A DNA stretch of 64,000 bases from Brevundimonas sp. SL130 (GTDB lineage: Bacteria; Pseudomonadota; Alphaproteobacteria; Caulobacterales; Caulobacteraceae): assembly GCF_026625805.1 (NCBI RefSeq), contig NZ_CP113064.1, positions 1,116,001 through 1,180,000 on the forward strand, given 5' to 3'. This document shows, one piece after another, positions 1-7,755 of the stretch. The notes beneath the pieces are model-generated. The model saw only the letters and a list, made by a program, of their open reading frames with translations. It had not been told where the DNA came from and did no database searches. The translations under genes were made by a program, and so were the position numbers. Each line of letters opens with the position of its first letter. Position 1 is the stretch's first letter.

Positions 1-77
1 GAGGCCTGGCCCTGGGCCTGGTGTTCAGCCTGCTCGCTTGGGGCGTGATGGTTGCGGGCCTGGCCCGGGTGTTTTGA
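1..77 (+). CDS. C-terminal end of a membrane protein (partial)
   Basis: The window opens inside a reading frame that stops with TGA at 75-77. The 24 visible residues are almost all Leu, Gly, Val, Ala and Phe, as in a last transmembrane helix ending at the C-terminus. Nothing in this fragment identifies the family. A lipoprotein gene starts 31 bases downstream on the same strand. Confidence 0.5.
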   Translation, partial: GLALGLVFSLLAWGVMVAGLARVF

Positions 78-107
78 GCGAGGCGGCTTGCGTGCTCTAA
101 GGGCCGC

Positions 108-653
108 ATGAAGCCGATCCTTGTTCCCGCTCTCGTCGCCTTGCTTGTCCTGGCTGGATGCAACGCCGGCCGCTCCGCCATGGGCGGGGCGGAGCAGGTG
201 GGCGAGGGCCTGGGCGAGGCGGTCACCGCGCCGCTGGACGACTTCAACCTGCGGCGGCAGCTGATTCCGACGGTGCTGTTGCAGGCCGAGGCCAATCCCT
301 ATGATCTGCGCAATCTGAACCAGTGCACCACCATCGGCGCCGAGGTGGCGCGGTTGGACGAGGCCTTGGGGCCCGACACGGACGAACCGCCGCGCCAGGA
401 CGGCTCCTATCGCAGCGAACAGGCGGCGGATGCGGCGGCCAGGGCGACGCTGGACGCCATCCGCGGCACGACCACCGACTTCATTCCGGGCCGCAGCTGG
501 ATCCGTCGGCTGAGCGGGGCCGACCAGCACAGTCGTCATGTCCAGTCGGCTATCCAGTCGGGGCGGATGCGGCGGGCCTTCCTGAAGGGGATCGGCATGC
601 AGAGGAACTGCGCCCCGCCGGCGGCGCCGAGCTGGTTCCGGCCGAAGCGGTAG
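108..653 (+). CDS. Predicted lipoprotein of unknown function
   Basis: 181 residues starting with MKPILVP, a hydrophobic stretch and a lipobox LAGC at residues 15-18. It is therefore probably exported, lipidated on Cys18 and anchored in a membrane. The mature part is Ala/Gly/Arg-rich with a short Cys near residue 73 and another near the C-terminus; no known domain was recognised. It ends just before a palindromic intergenic repeat. Function unknown; the lipoprotein call rests on the signal sequence only. Confidence 0.75.
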   Translation: MKPILVPALVALLVLAGCNAGRSAMGGAEQVGEGLGEAVTAPLDDFNLRRQLIPTVLLQAEANPYDLRNLNQCTTIGAEVARLDEALGPDTDEPPRQDGSYRSEQAADAAARATLDAIRGTTTDFIPGRSWIRRLSGADQHSRHVQSAIQSGRMRRAFLKGIGMQRNCAPPAAPSWFRPKR

Positions 654-669
654 GGCGTATCCAATTTGG

Positions 670-778
670 CCGTCATCCTCGCCCTCGTGGCGAGGATCCA
701 TACGCCCGGTGTGTCCGCAGAGTGCCTCATCGTTGAAACCGGGAGTATGGATCCTAGGGACAAGCCCTAGGATGACGG
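670..778. repeat. Palindromic intergenic repeat (REP-like)
   Basis: Two 34-base arms at 670-703 and 745-778 are imperfect inverted copies. Both end in CCGTCATCCT / ATGACGG and contain GGATCCATAC. Each arm is also a small hairpin by itself (for example CCTAGGG around ACAAG at 754-770), and CCCGGT/ACCGGG extends the pairing inward. Such dispersed GC-rich palindromes commonly lie between genes in Caulobacterales genomes. It sits between the lipoprotein gene and a convergent small gene, so it could also act as a bidirectional terminator. Confidence 0.6.
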
Positions 779-827
779 TGTGGGGAGGGGCGTGGTCGCT
801 AGCCGTTCGACCCACGACCGACGCGAT

Positions 828-1136
828 CTAACGTCTGCCGGCCGGCCGGCGCTTGTCGGTGCGGTCGCCTCTGATCTGAACCGCGCCGTCCTTGGCGAAG
901 GCCTCGAAGGAGGATTTGTCGATGTTGCGGAACTCGCCGGTCCGGTCCCAGTCCCAGGTGAAGGAGATCCGTTCGCCCTTGTGCGCGAACTTGCCGGACC
1001 AGTGGGCGAAGAATGAGTATTTGTCGCCGCCGATGATGATGACGTGGCGGTGCAGGGCCGTCTCGTTCCCCGCGTCGCGGGGCGGCTCCTCCAGATAGGT
1101 GTTGTAGGCGTGGAAGCCTGACTTCTCGATGCGCAT
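828..1136 (-). CDS. Conserved-looking hypothetical protein, about 102 residues
   Basis: The start chosen is the ATG at 1136 (MRIEKSGFHAY), because the upstream in-frame ATG at 1166 would overlap the end of tgt. The protein is rich in aromatic residues and His in its middle (HRHVIIIGGDKYSFFAHWSGKF begins near residue 30) and ends with an Arg/Lys-rich tail. No family was recognised. It lies 16 bases after tgt on the same strand and is probably cotranscribed with it. Codon use looks like that of its neighbours. Confidence 0.55.
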   Translation of the reverse strand: MRIEKSGFHAYNTYLEEPPRDAGNETALHRHVIIIGGDKYSFFAHWSGKFAHKGERISFTWDWDRTGEFRNIDKSSFEAFAKDGAVQIRGDRTDKRRPAGRR

Positions 1137-1152
1137 CAAATGGTTCCGGGGG

Positions 1153-2262
1153 TCAGTTCGACACATGCCGCGCGTGAAAGTCGCGGCGGAACTGTTCGAA
1201 CCGGCCTTCCGAGATGGCGGCGCGCATGGCGGCGGTCAGGGCCTGGTAGAAGGCGATATTGTGCCAGCTGAGCAGGACCTTGCCGAGGATTTCGTCGGCG
1301 CGGATCAGGTGGTGCAGATAGGCCTTGGAATATTGCGACGACGGCCCGTCGATGGCGGGATCGAGCGGATCCTGGTCCTCGGCGAAGCGGGCGTTCTTCA
1401 GGTTCAGCGGTCCGTCCCAGGTCCAGGCCTGGCCGTGGCGGCCGGCGCGGGTCGGCAGGACGCAGTCGAACATGTCGACGCCGCGCCAGACCGCCTCGAC
1501 CAGGTCGATCGGCTTGCCCACCCCCATCAGATAGCGCGGACGGTCGGCGGGCAGCATCTCGGGCGCATAGTCCAGCACGCGGCACATGGCGTCGTGGCCC
1601 TCGCCCACAGCGAGACCGCCGATGGCGTAGCCGTCGAAGCCGATCTCCTGAAGCTGGTCCGACGACTGGCGGCGCAGATCTTCATAGGTCGAGCCCTGCT
1701 GGATGCCGAACAGGGCCTGGTTCTCGCGCTCGCCGAACCGGGCCTTGGAGCGGGCGCCCCAGCGGATCGACAGCTCCATGGCCTTCTGGGCCGCGTCCCG
1801 CGCGGCCGGCCAGGAGACGCATTGGTCCAGTTGCATCGAGATGTCGGCGCCGATCCGGTCGGCCTGGATCTCGATCGAACGTTCGGGCGTCAGGACGTGT
1901 TTGGAGCCGTCGATATGGGAGGAGAAGGTCACGGCCTCTTCCTTGACCTTCGAAATCCCGGCCAGGGACATGACCTGGAAGCCACCCGAGTCGGTCAGGA
2001 TCGGCTTGTCCCAGCCCATGAATTTGTGGAGGCCGCCCAGACGCTCCATCCGTTCGGGGCCGGGGCGCAGCATCAGGTGATAGGTGTTGCCCAGGAGGAT
2101 GTCGGCGCCGGTCGCCTTGACCTGATCCACCGTCATGGCCTTGACCGTCGCCGCCGTGCCGACCGGCATGAAGGCGGGGGTGCGGATGTCGCCGCGCGCG
2201 GTCTTCAGCACGCCGGTGCGGGCGCGGCCCTGTTTGGCGGAAATCTCGAAGGGGAAGGGCAT
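1153..2262 (-). CDS. tgt: Queuine/preQ1 tRNA-ribosyltransferase
   Basis: Replaces guanine-34 by preQ1 in tRNAs with GUN anticodons, the base-exchange step of queuosine synthesis. The 369-residue TIM-barrel protein shows [11 protein letters not shown] near residues 58-68, the substrate Asp91 in [17 protein letters not shown] near 215-221 and the nucleophile Asp266 in [12 protein letters not shown]. Odd feature: the usual C-terminal zinc site (CxCxxC plus His) lacks its three cysteines here. The aligned stretch at 303-311 reads AIDGPSSQY, while His334 is kept. Its start overlaps the stop of the upstream nucleotidyltransferase-like gene by one base (TGATG), so the two are probably translationally coupled. 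Confidence 0.95.
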   Translation of the reverse strand: MPFPFEISAKQGRARTGVLKTARGDIRTPAFMPVGTAATVKAMTVDQVKATGADILLGNTYHLMLRPGPERMERLGGLHKFMGWDKPILTDSGGFQVMSLAGISKVKEEAVTFSSHIDGSKHVLTPERSIEIQADRIGADISMQLDQCVSWPAARDAAQKAMELSIRWGARSKARFGERENQALFGIQQGSTYEDLRRQSSDQLQEIGFDGYAIGGLAVGEGHDAMCRVLDYAPEMLPADRPRYLMGVGKPIDLVEAVWRGVDMFDCVLPTRAGRHGQAWTWDGPLNLKNARFAEDQDPLDPAIDGPSSQYSKAYLHHLIRADEILGKVLLSWHNIAFYQALTAAMRAAISEGRFEQFRRDFHARHVSN

Positions 2263-2747
2263 CAGGCGATCAGTCGTTCAAGCTGCTCGATCCGCGCCAG
2301 ATCCTTGGGGCGGCCGAACAGGCGGTAAAGGGCGATATGGTCCCGGATGTCGGGCACGAACAGCGGCACGTCGTCGATGAAGACGGCATGGCGCGAGGTA
2401 AAGGCGACCGGCCGCCATTCGGCCCCGTCGCGGGCCTCAAGGTCCGCCATGACCTCGACCAGGACCGGCTGGTCCGGGGCGCGGCCGAAGACGGCCGAGC
2501 GGAACAGGCCCTCGCCCGGATCGGGCACGATCTGTCCGTCCAGGGCCGCCAGCAGGGCGCGGGCGTCGCGCGGCGCGCACAGGACGTCGATGTCGGGCAC
2601 ATGCAGATCGGTCAGGCCGTAGAGCGCCATGGCCGCCCCGCCGAAGATCCACCACGGCTGATCCAGATCGCGCGCAGCCTCGCCGACGGCGATCAGGCCG
2701 TCCTGGAGGTCTTGCGGGAGATCGAGGTCGAAGTCGTCGGGGCTCAC
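2262..2747 (-). CDS. Nucleotidyltransferase-like protein
   Basis: 161 residues. The pattern [10 protein letters not shown] (about 36-45) followed by DIDVL (about 53-57) resembles the core of minimal or kanamycin-type nucleotidyltransferases, in which paired acidic residues bind metal. It ends with a helical segment containing [16 protein letters not shown]. Similar short proteins include antitoxin-like and sugar-nucleotide related members, so the substrate cannot be named. It is first in a probable operon with tgt (one-base overlap). Confidence in the fold is moderate, in the function low. Confidence 0.65.
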   Translation of the reverse strand: MSPDDFDLDLPQDLQDGLIAVGEAARDLDQPWWIFGGAAMALYGLTDLHVPDIDVLCAPRDARALLAALDGQIVPDPGEGLFRSAVFGRAPDQPVLVEVMADLEARDGAEWRPVAFTSRHAVFIDDVPLFVPDIRDHIALYRLFGRPKDLARIEQLERLIA

Positions 2748-2992
2748 GGGGCGGGTCTTTCGTCAGGGGACGGCATTTAAGGGTTCGGGCGGCGGAAGGC
2801 TACAGGGCGAGCGGCGGCGCCGACGCGCTTTCGCTGCGAAGTTGGAGGCCCATCGCGAGTGGAGGGCGGGACGGAGCGCCGGGCCTCGCCCGGGATGGAT
2901 TAGTTTTTACCGTTTCGACGAAGACAGACGCTCCGCGCGCAGGGTGTTTCTGCCGGCCGGGGATATTGAAGCGGCAGTTGTGATGCCTCTTC

Positions 2993-3182
2993 CCCAAGGC
3001 CTGCGTCAGGTCGGCGATCCCTGCGAAGGACCGTCCCGAGTGCGACCGGGTTCCTAACCCCGTGTCCTCCGCCGACGTTTCTGCGCGGGATGAGCCCACC
3101 GATGCACCGTCATGCGGCGCGAGGGAATCCCACCCCCGCCCCTGATCCCTACGCTCCCGCCGCCGCAAGGTCGCAGGCCTTA
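2993..3182 (-). ncRNA. Candidate structured small RNA (identity uncertain; 6S-like shape)
   Basis: The ends are perfectly complementary: AAGGCCTGCG on the minus strand at 3173-3182 pairs with CGCAGGCCTT at 2996-3005, enclosing about 170 bases. Inside are further stems: GCGCCG/CGGTGC around CATGA at the tip, GTGGGAT/ATCCCGC outside it, and a side hairpin GGGTT-AGG-AACCC. A CATAAT hexamer lies about 30 bases upstream (3212-3217) and could be a -10 element. A rod with a central bubble and side hairpin is reminiscent of 6S RNA. Hallmarks of RNase P RNA, SRP RNA and tmRNA were not found. Strand and identity are inferences. Confidence 0.3.
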
Positions 3183-3310
3183 CGAGCCCTCCTAGCGACG
3201 AGACCGGGGGCATTATGCGCGGGTTTTGGGGGGTGGTGAGAAGATGGGGGTGAGATTTGTGTAAGGGGTTGGATTCGTTGGGGTGAAGGCAGCGTCATTG
3301 TGCGCACTGG

Positions 3311-3484
3311 CTCACCTCCCTGCGCGCGAAGGCGCGCGGGGAGGACAGGTCGCGCTTGCGACCAGGCGGGGGCGACTCTGGCGGTGGGGATGACCGGGCC
3401 AGCGTCTGACACCGAGTCGCCCCCTCCTGGCGTTCGCTGACGCTCCCGCCGGTCCTCCCCGTCGGCCTTCGCCGACGGGGAGGT
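3311..3484. repeat. Long GC-rich inverted repeat between genes
   Basis: The left half (3311-3380) and the right half (3415-3484) are imperfect inverted copies about 70 bases long. Both begin or end with TCACCTCCC and carry a GGGGAGGA hairpin and a GGGGGCGACTC segment. It lies directly downstream of ileS and ends 10 bases before its stop. This is typical of dispersed intergenic palindromes; it may also stop ileS transcription. Confidence 0.6.
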
Positions 3485-3494
3485 GAATGTGGCG

Positions 3495-6416
3495 TCAGCC
3501 GTGCGTCTGGTCCCAGTGCCGCACCGCATCCGCGTCGCGGGCTGAGAGGTCGGGGTAGGCGGGGTCGGAGCCGACGTCGGGGACGCGGCGCCAGGAGCGG
3601 GCGCATTTCGGGTGGTCGGCTAGGGCCACCGTCACCGCCAGCGTTTCGCCTTCGACCAGTTCGGCGCCCGAGGTGCGGAAGATCTCGGCCGCGTCCAGAC
3701 CGTCGAACGGGGCGAAGGTTCCGGCCGGCGCCGTGACGGTCGGCCAGGCGTCCAGCGCCCCGCCGATCAGTTTGTCGCGACGGGCGGCCTCCAGCGATTC
3801 ATTGACCACTTCCAGCACGGTGTTGATCTTTGACCACCGCTCCGCCTCGGCCGCATTCTCCCATTCCGCCGGCGTCTCCGGGATCACCCGCGCGCAGTTG
3901 GTGCCCGCATCGGGGAAGCGCGTCGTCCAGGCCTCTTCCATCGTAAACGGCGTCAGCGGCGACAGCCAGGCGGTCAGGCGCAGGAAGACCGCGTCCATCA
4001 CCGTGCGGGCCGCGCGGCGACGCATTTCGTCGGGGCGGTCGCAGTAGAGGCTGTCCTTGCGGATGTCGAAATACAGGGCCGACAGGTCGTTGGAGCAGAA
4101 CTCCAGCACCGGGCGCACCACGTCCTGGAACCGGTATTCGGCATAGGCCTGGCGCACATGGGCGTCGAGTTCCCACAGGCGGTGCAGGATGAAGGTCTCC
4201 AGCGGCGGCATCTGATCCAGCGGCAGACGCTCGGCCTCGTCGAAGTCGGCCAGGGCGCCCAGCAGATAGCGGACCGTGTTCCTCAGCTTGCGATAGGCGT
4301 CCACCGTGGTTTGCAGGATCTGTTTGCCGATCCGCTGGTCCTCGGAATAGTCGACCAGCGACACCCACAGACGCAGGATGTCGGCGCCGCTCTCCTTGAT
4401 GATGGTCAGGGGATCGGTTGTATTGCCCTTGGACTTGGACATCTTCTCCCCCTTCTCGTCGAGGGTGAAGCCGTGGGTCAGGACCGCCTTGAACGGGGCG
4501 CGGCCGCGCGTGCCGCAACCTTCCAGCAGGGACGACTGGAACCAGCCGCGGTGTTGGTCCGACCCTTCCAGATACAGGTCGGCGGGCCAGTGGGCCGGGC
4601 GGTCGCCGGTATAGCCGTGCTCGGGCAGGCGCGGGTCCAGGGTGAAGGCGTGGGTCGAGCCGGAGTCGAACCAGACGTCCAGGATGTCTTCGACCTTCTC
4701 ATACCGGGCCGGGTCATGGGCGCCCAGGAAGTCGGCGTCCGGCGCGGTGAACCAGATGTCGGCGCCGTGTTCGGCCACGGCCTTGACGATCCGGGCGTCC
4801 ACCTCGGGGTCATGCAGGGGCTGGCCGGTCTGTTTGTCGATGAACATGGCCAGGGGCGTGCCCCAGGCGCGCTGACGGCTGACCAGCCAGTCGGGACGAC
4901 CCTCGACCATCGAGCGGATGCGGTTGCGGCCGGCGGCGGGGTGGAAGGCCGTGTCGTCGATGGCGGTCAGGGCCGTTTCGCGCAGGGTGTCGCCCGACTT
5001 CAGGGGCTGATCCATGCGGATGAACCACTGGGGGGTATTGCGGAAGATGATCGGGGCCTTGGAGCGCCACGAGTGCGGGTAGGAGTGTTCCAGCCGGCCG
5101 CGCGCCAGCAGATTGCCGGCCTCGATCAGCTTGTCCATCACCGCCCCGTTGGCGGGGCCGAACTTGCCGGTTTTCTTGCCCTCGGTCTCCAGCACCTTCA
5201 GGCCGGCGAACAGGGGGACGCCGGGGTAGTAGGCGCCGTCCGGGTCGACCGTGTCCGGCACCTCGTGATGACCGTGGGCCTTCCACACCTCGAAGTCGTC
5301 GGCGCCGTGGCCCGGTGCGGTGTGGACGAAGCCGGTGCCGGCGTCGTCGGTGACATGGTCGCCGGCCAGCAGGGGCACCGAGAAGCCGTAGCCGCTGTCG
5401 AGCGCGGCCAGCGGGTGGGCGCATTCCAGGCCGGACGGATTGATGTCGTAGATGCGGGTCCAGGCGGCGATCTTGGCGGCCTTGAACACATCCTCGGCCA
5501 GCTTGTCGGCGACGATCAGCCGGTCGCCCGGCTTGGCCCAGGGCGCGAACTCCAGACCCTCTTCCATGGCCGTGACCTCATACAGGCCATAGGCGATCTC
5601 GGGGCCGTAGCTGATGGCGCGGTTGGCCGGGATGGTCCAGGGGGTGGTGGTCCAGATGACGATGGACGGGGTGCTGGTGCGGAAGGCCAGCAGGTCGTCG
5701 GGATGGTCGTCGGACGCGCCCGTGACCGGGAACTTGACCCAGATCGTGGGGCTGACATGGTCGTGGTATTCGATCTCGGCGTCGGCCAGGGCGGTGCGTT
5801 CGACCGGCGACCACATGACGGGCTTGGAGCCGCGATACAGCTGGCCCGAGTTCTTGAACTTGTGGAACTCGGCGACGATGGCCGCCTCGGACGTGAAGTC
5901 CATGGTGGCGTAGCGGTTGGCGAAGTCGCCGGTGATGCCCAGGCGTTTGAACTGGTCGCGTTGCAGGTCGATATATTTGCCGGCGTAGTCGCGGCAGGCG
6001 GCGCGGAACTCGTCCTTGGACACCTCGTCCTTGCGGCGGCCCTTGGCGCGGAACTGTTCCTCGATCTTCCACTCGATCGGCAGGCCGTGGCAGTCCCAGC
6101 CGGGGACATAGTCGACGTCATAGCCCAGCAGAAAACGGCTGCGGACCACGAAATCCTTCAGCGTCTTGTTCAGCGCATGGCCGATGTGGATGTCGCCGTT
6201 GGCGTAGGGCGGGCCGTCGTGCAGCACATAGAGGGGGGCGTTTTCGGATTGCCGCTGCGCCCGCAGGCGCCCGTACAGGTCGCCCCACTGCTCCAGGATC
6301 AGCGGCTCCTTCTGCGGCAGGCCGCCCCGCATGGGAAACGGCGTTTCGGGCAGGAAGACGGTGTCGCGATAGTCGCGGCCGCTGGGGGTGTCGGTGGTGT
6401 CGGGGGCGTCGGCCAT
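3495..6416 (-). CDS. ileS: Isoleucyl-tRNA synthetase
   Basis: Charges tRNA-Ile with isoleucine in the cytoplasm. 973 residues from the ATG at 6416 (MADAPDTTDTP), which is preferred over an upstream ATG that would add 37 atypical residues. Class I signatures are HIGH at residues 77-80 (PYANGDIHIGHAL) and KMSKS near residue 657 (GEKMSKSKGN); the editing domain lies between them. The C-terminal zinc finger is degenerate: the expected CxxC pairs appear as CARS and SARD, so three of four ligands are absent. The protein is nevertheless full length and in frame, and the gene is presumably functional. Confidence 0.96.
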   Translation of the reverse strand: MADAPDTTDTPSGRDYRDTVFLPETPFPMRGGLPQKEPLILEQWGDLYGRLRAQRQSENAPLYVLHDGPPYANGDIHIGHALNKTLKDFVVRSRFLLGYDVDYVPGWDCHGLPIEWKIEEQFRAKGRRKDEVSKDEFRAACRDYAGKYIDLQRDQFKRLGITGDFANRYATMDFTSEAAIVAEFHKFKNSGQLYRGSKPVMWSPVERTALADAEIEYHDHVSPTIWVKFPVTGASDDHPDDLLAFRTSTPSIVIWTTTPWTIPANRAISYGPEIAYGLYEVTAMEEGLEFAPWAKPGDRLIVADKLAEDVFKAAKIAAWTRIYDINPSGLECAHPLAALDSGYGFSVPLLAGDHVTDDAGTGFVHTAPGHGADDFEVWKAHGHHEVPDTVDPDGAYYPGVPLFAGLKVLETEGKKTGKFGPANGAVMDKLIEAGNLLARGRLEHSYPHSWRSKAPIIFRNTPQWFIRMDQPLKSGDTLRETALTAIDDTAFHPAAGRNRIRSMVEGRPDWLVSRQRAWGTPLAMFIDKQTGQPLHDPEVDARIVKAVAEHGADIWFTAPDADFLGAHDPARYEKVEDILDVWFDSGSTHAFTLDPRLPEHGYTGDRPAHWPADLYLEGSDQHRGWFQSSLLEGCGTRGRAPFKAVLTHGFTLDEKGEKMSKSKGNTTDPLTIIKESGADILRLWVSLVDYSEDQRIGKQILQTTVDAYRKLRNTVRYLLGALADFDEAERLPLDQMPPLETFILHRLWELDAHVRQAYAEYRFQDVVRPVLEFCSNDLSALYFDIRKDSLYCDRPDEMRRRAARTVMDAVFLRLTAWLSPLTPFTMEEAWTTRFPDAGTNCARVIPETPAEWENAAEAERWSKINTVLEVVNESLEAARRDKLIGGALDAWPTVTAPAGTFAPFDGLDAAEIFRTSGAELVEGETLAVTVALADHPKCARSWRRVPDVGSDPAYPDLSARDADAVRHWDQTHG

Positions 6417-6752
6417 GGAAAGTCTCGGCGTCGTGAAATTAATGTCGCTGTCTTCGTTCGCCCTATCGCGCTTCGCGCTGCTTGAGGGCGGGTTCGCCCT
6501 CTGGGGGCGGTCGTTCCCGGCGTGCACGGGGCCAAGGGCCCAGAGGCGCTACGCCGGGCGGCTAATCGAAATCAGGCGAAGGAAGACGCGGACGGTCATT
6601 GTGCGGGCGGTCTAGCAGACGGATGCGGCATTGCGCCATCCCGAACACCGCCGCGTCTCAACGGAAACGAAAGGCTTTTGGGGTCTTGGTTAAGATTGGA
6701 TCGTCCGGAAGTCTGTCCGGACGACGTGAGAATTCGTTCGGGAGTCCCGCCG

Positions 6753-7616
6753 ATGCGGCAGCGGATCAGGAATTGGATGCTGGGTCTGGCGGCCGGCGTG
6801 GCCGTGCTGGGCGCGGGGAGCGCGGCCCTGGCCCAGTGCAGCAGCGGCTGCACCCCCGACCCCTGCTCCTCGTGCGAAACGCCTGAGCCCCCGACGCCCC
6901 CCTCCTGCGGCGGCGGCGGATCGTGTGGCGGCGGCGGGCACGGCGGCGGGAACTCGAACACCAACGTCAATGTGAACGTCAACGTCAATGCCAGCGCCAG
7001 CGCCGGCGCCCGATCCTATCTCAACGCCCGGGCCGGCGGCTTTTCGGGCAGTTCCGGCGGGGGCGGCGGTTCGGCCTATGTCAGCGTGGACCAGCCCTAT
7101 CCCACCACCATCCAGAACCTGGCCGTCGAAGGCCTGGTCCAGACGGTCCGCACCCCCTTCACCGCCTATCGCCGCTCGATGAAGCGGGTCGTGATCCAGG
7201 CCGTCTGCATGGACGACCGCCAGACGCCGCACCCCGCCTCGCAGGTCAAGCCGGATCGCGAGATCGCCGACGGCTATGAGGGCGAGATCTATCGCTGCCT
7301 GGCCGGAACCTGGCTCCAGGCGACGATCGCGGACTATGAGGGCGAGATCAAATTCGACCACGGCACGGCCCTGACCTGCAAGAAGCACGAGGCCCTGTGG
7401 TTCGGCGGCGAGGGCAAGCTGGAATGCCGCCCCGAAAAGGCCGAGCGCGACTGCAACGAACGCTCGCTGCTGCGCCGTTACGGGGCCGGGGTGAAGATCC
7501 TGACGATGTACCGCGAAGAGGAATACACCGAATACCGCGAGGAACAGGTCCAGAGCGCGACCGTCATCACCGGGGCCATCACCCTGGACGGCGGCGTCGG
7601 CGGCCGGGTGTTCTGA
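6753..7616 (+). CDS. Secreted Gly/Asn-rich repeat protein of unknown function
   Basis: Starts at the ATG at 6753 behind GGGAG at 6740-6744. A signal peptide of about 27 residues (LGLAAGVAVLGAGSAALAQ) is followed by a Cys/Pro/Gly-rich segment, a run of alternating Asn and Val (NVNVNVNVN) and an Ala/Ser segment. The C-terminal 170 residues are more ordinary and contain several cysteines (VCMDD, YRCLAG, LTCKK, LECRP, RDCNE), suggesting disulfide bonds in the periplasm or outside the cell. The Asn/Val repeat resembles low-complexity surface proteins of related bacteria. No enzymatic domain was recognised. A bidirectional terminator follows. Confidence 0.7.
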   Translation: MRQRIRNWMLGLAAGVAVLGAGSAALAQCSSGCTPDPCSSCETPEPPTPPSCGGGGSCGGGGHGGGNSNTNVNVNVNVNASASAGARSYLNARAGGFSGSSGGGGGSAYVSVDQPYPTTIQNLAVEGLVQTVRTPFTAYRRSMKRVVIQAVCMDDRQTPHPASQVKPDREIADGYEGEIYRCLAGTWLQATIADYEGEIKFDHGTALTCKKHEALWFGGEGKLECRPEKAERDCNERSLLRRYGAGVKILTMYREEEYTEYREEQVQSATVITGAITLDGGVGGRVF

Positions 7617-7721
7617 ACCGGAGCTGACACGCTTCGTTCAGGCGCGGCTCAGGCTGGGCGTGCGAGACATAAGACCGTCGGCTCTCCGTCGACGATCCTG
7701 AAGACTGGCCCCAAAAAGGCT

Positions 7722-7755
7722 CGGCCCCGGCTCGAAAGAACCGGGGCCGTTTTTC
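7722..7755. terminator. Bidirectional rho-independent terminator
   Basis: Stem CGGCCCCGG / CCGGGGCCG with loop CTCGAAAGAA, followed by TTTTT on the plus strand and preceded by AAAAA at 7713-7717. It can therefore serve both the secreted-protein gene and the converging M16 peptidase gene. Confidence 0.85.

Larger units (their letters stand above)
2748..3494. other. Gene-free region with structured element and palindromes
   Basis: Reading frames here look like chance GC-rich frames. The stretch holds a candidate structured RNA at about 2993-3182 and a long palindromic repeat at 3311-3484, reported separately. The remaining bases show no recognisable feature. Confidence 0.6.

Noticed and set aside
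2842-3057. Plus-strand frame of 71 residues in the structured region
   Set aside because: No ribosome-binding site or domain, and it overlaps the candidate RNA.
4158-6485. Long open frame opposite ileS
   Set aside because: It mirrors ileS on the other strand, has no domain and reflects high-GC codon use.
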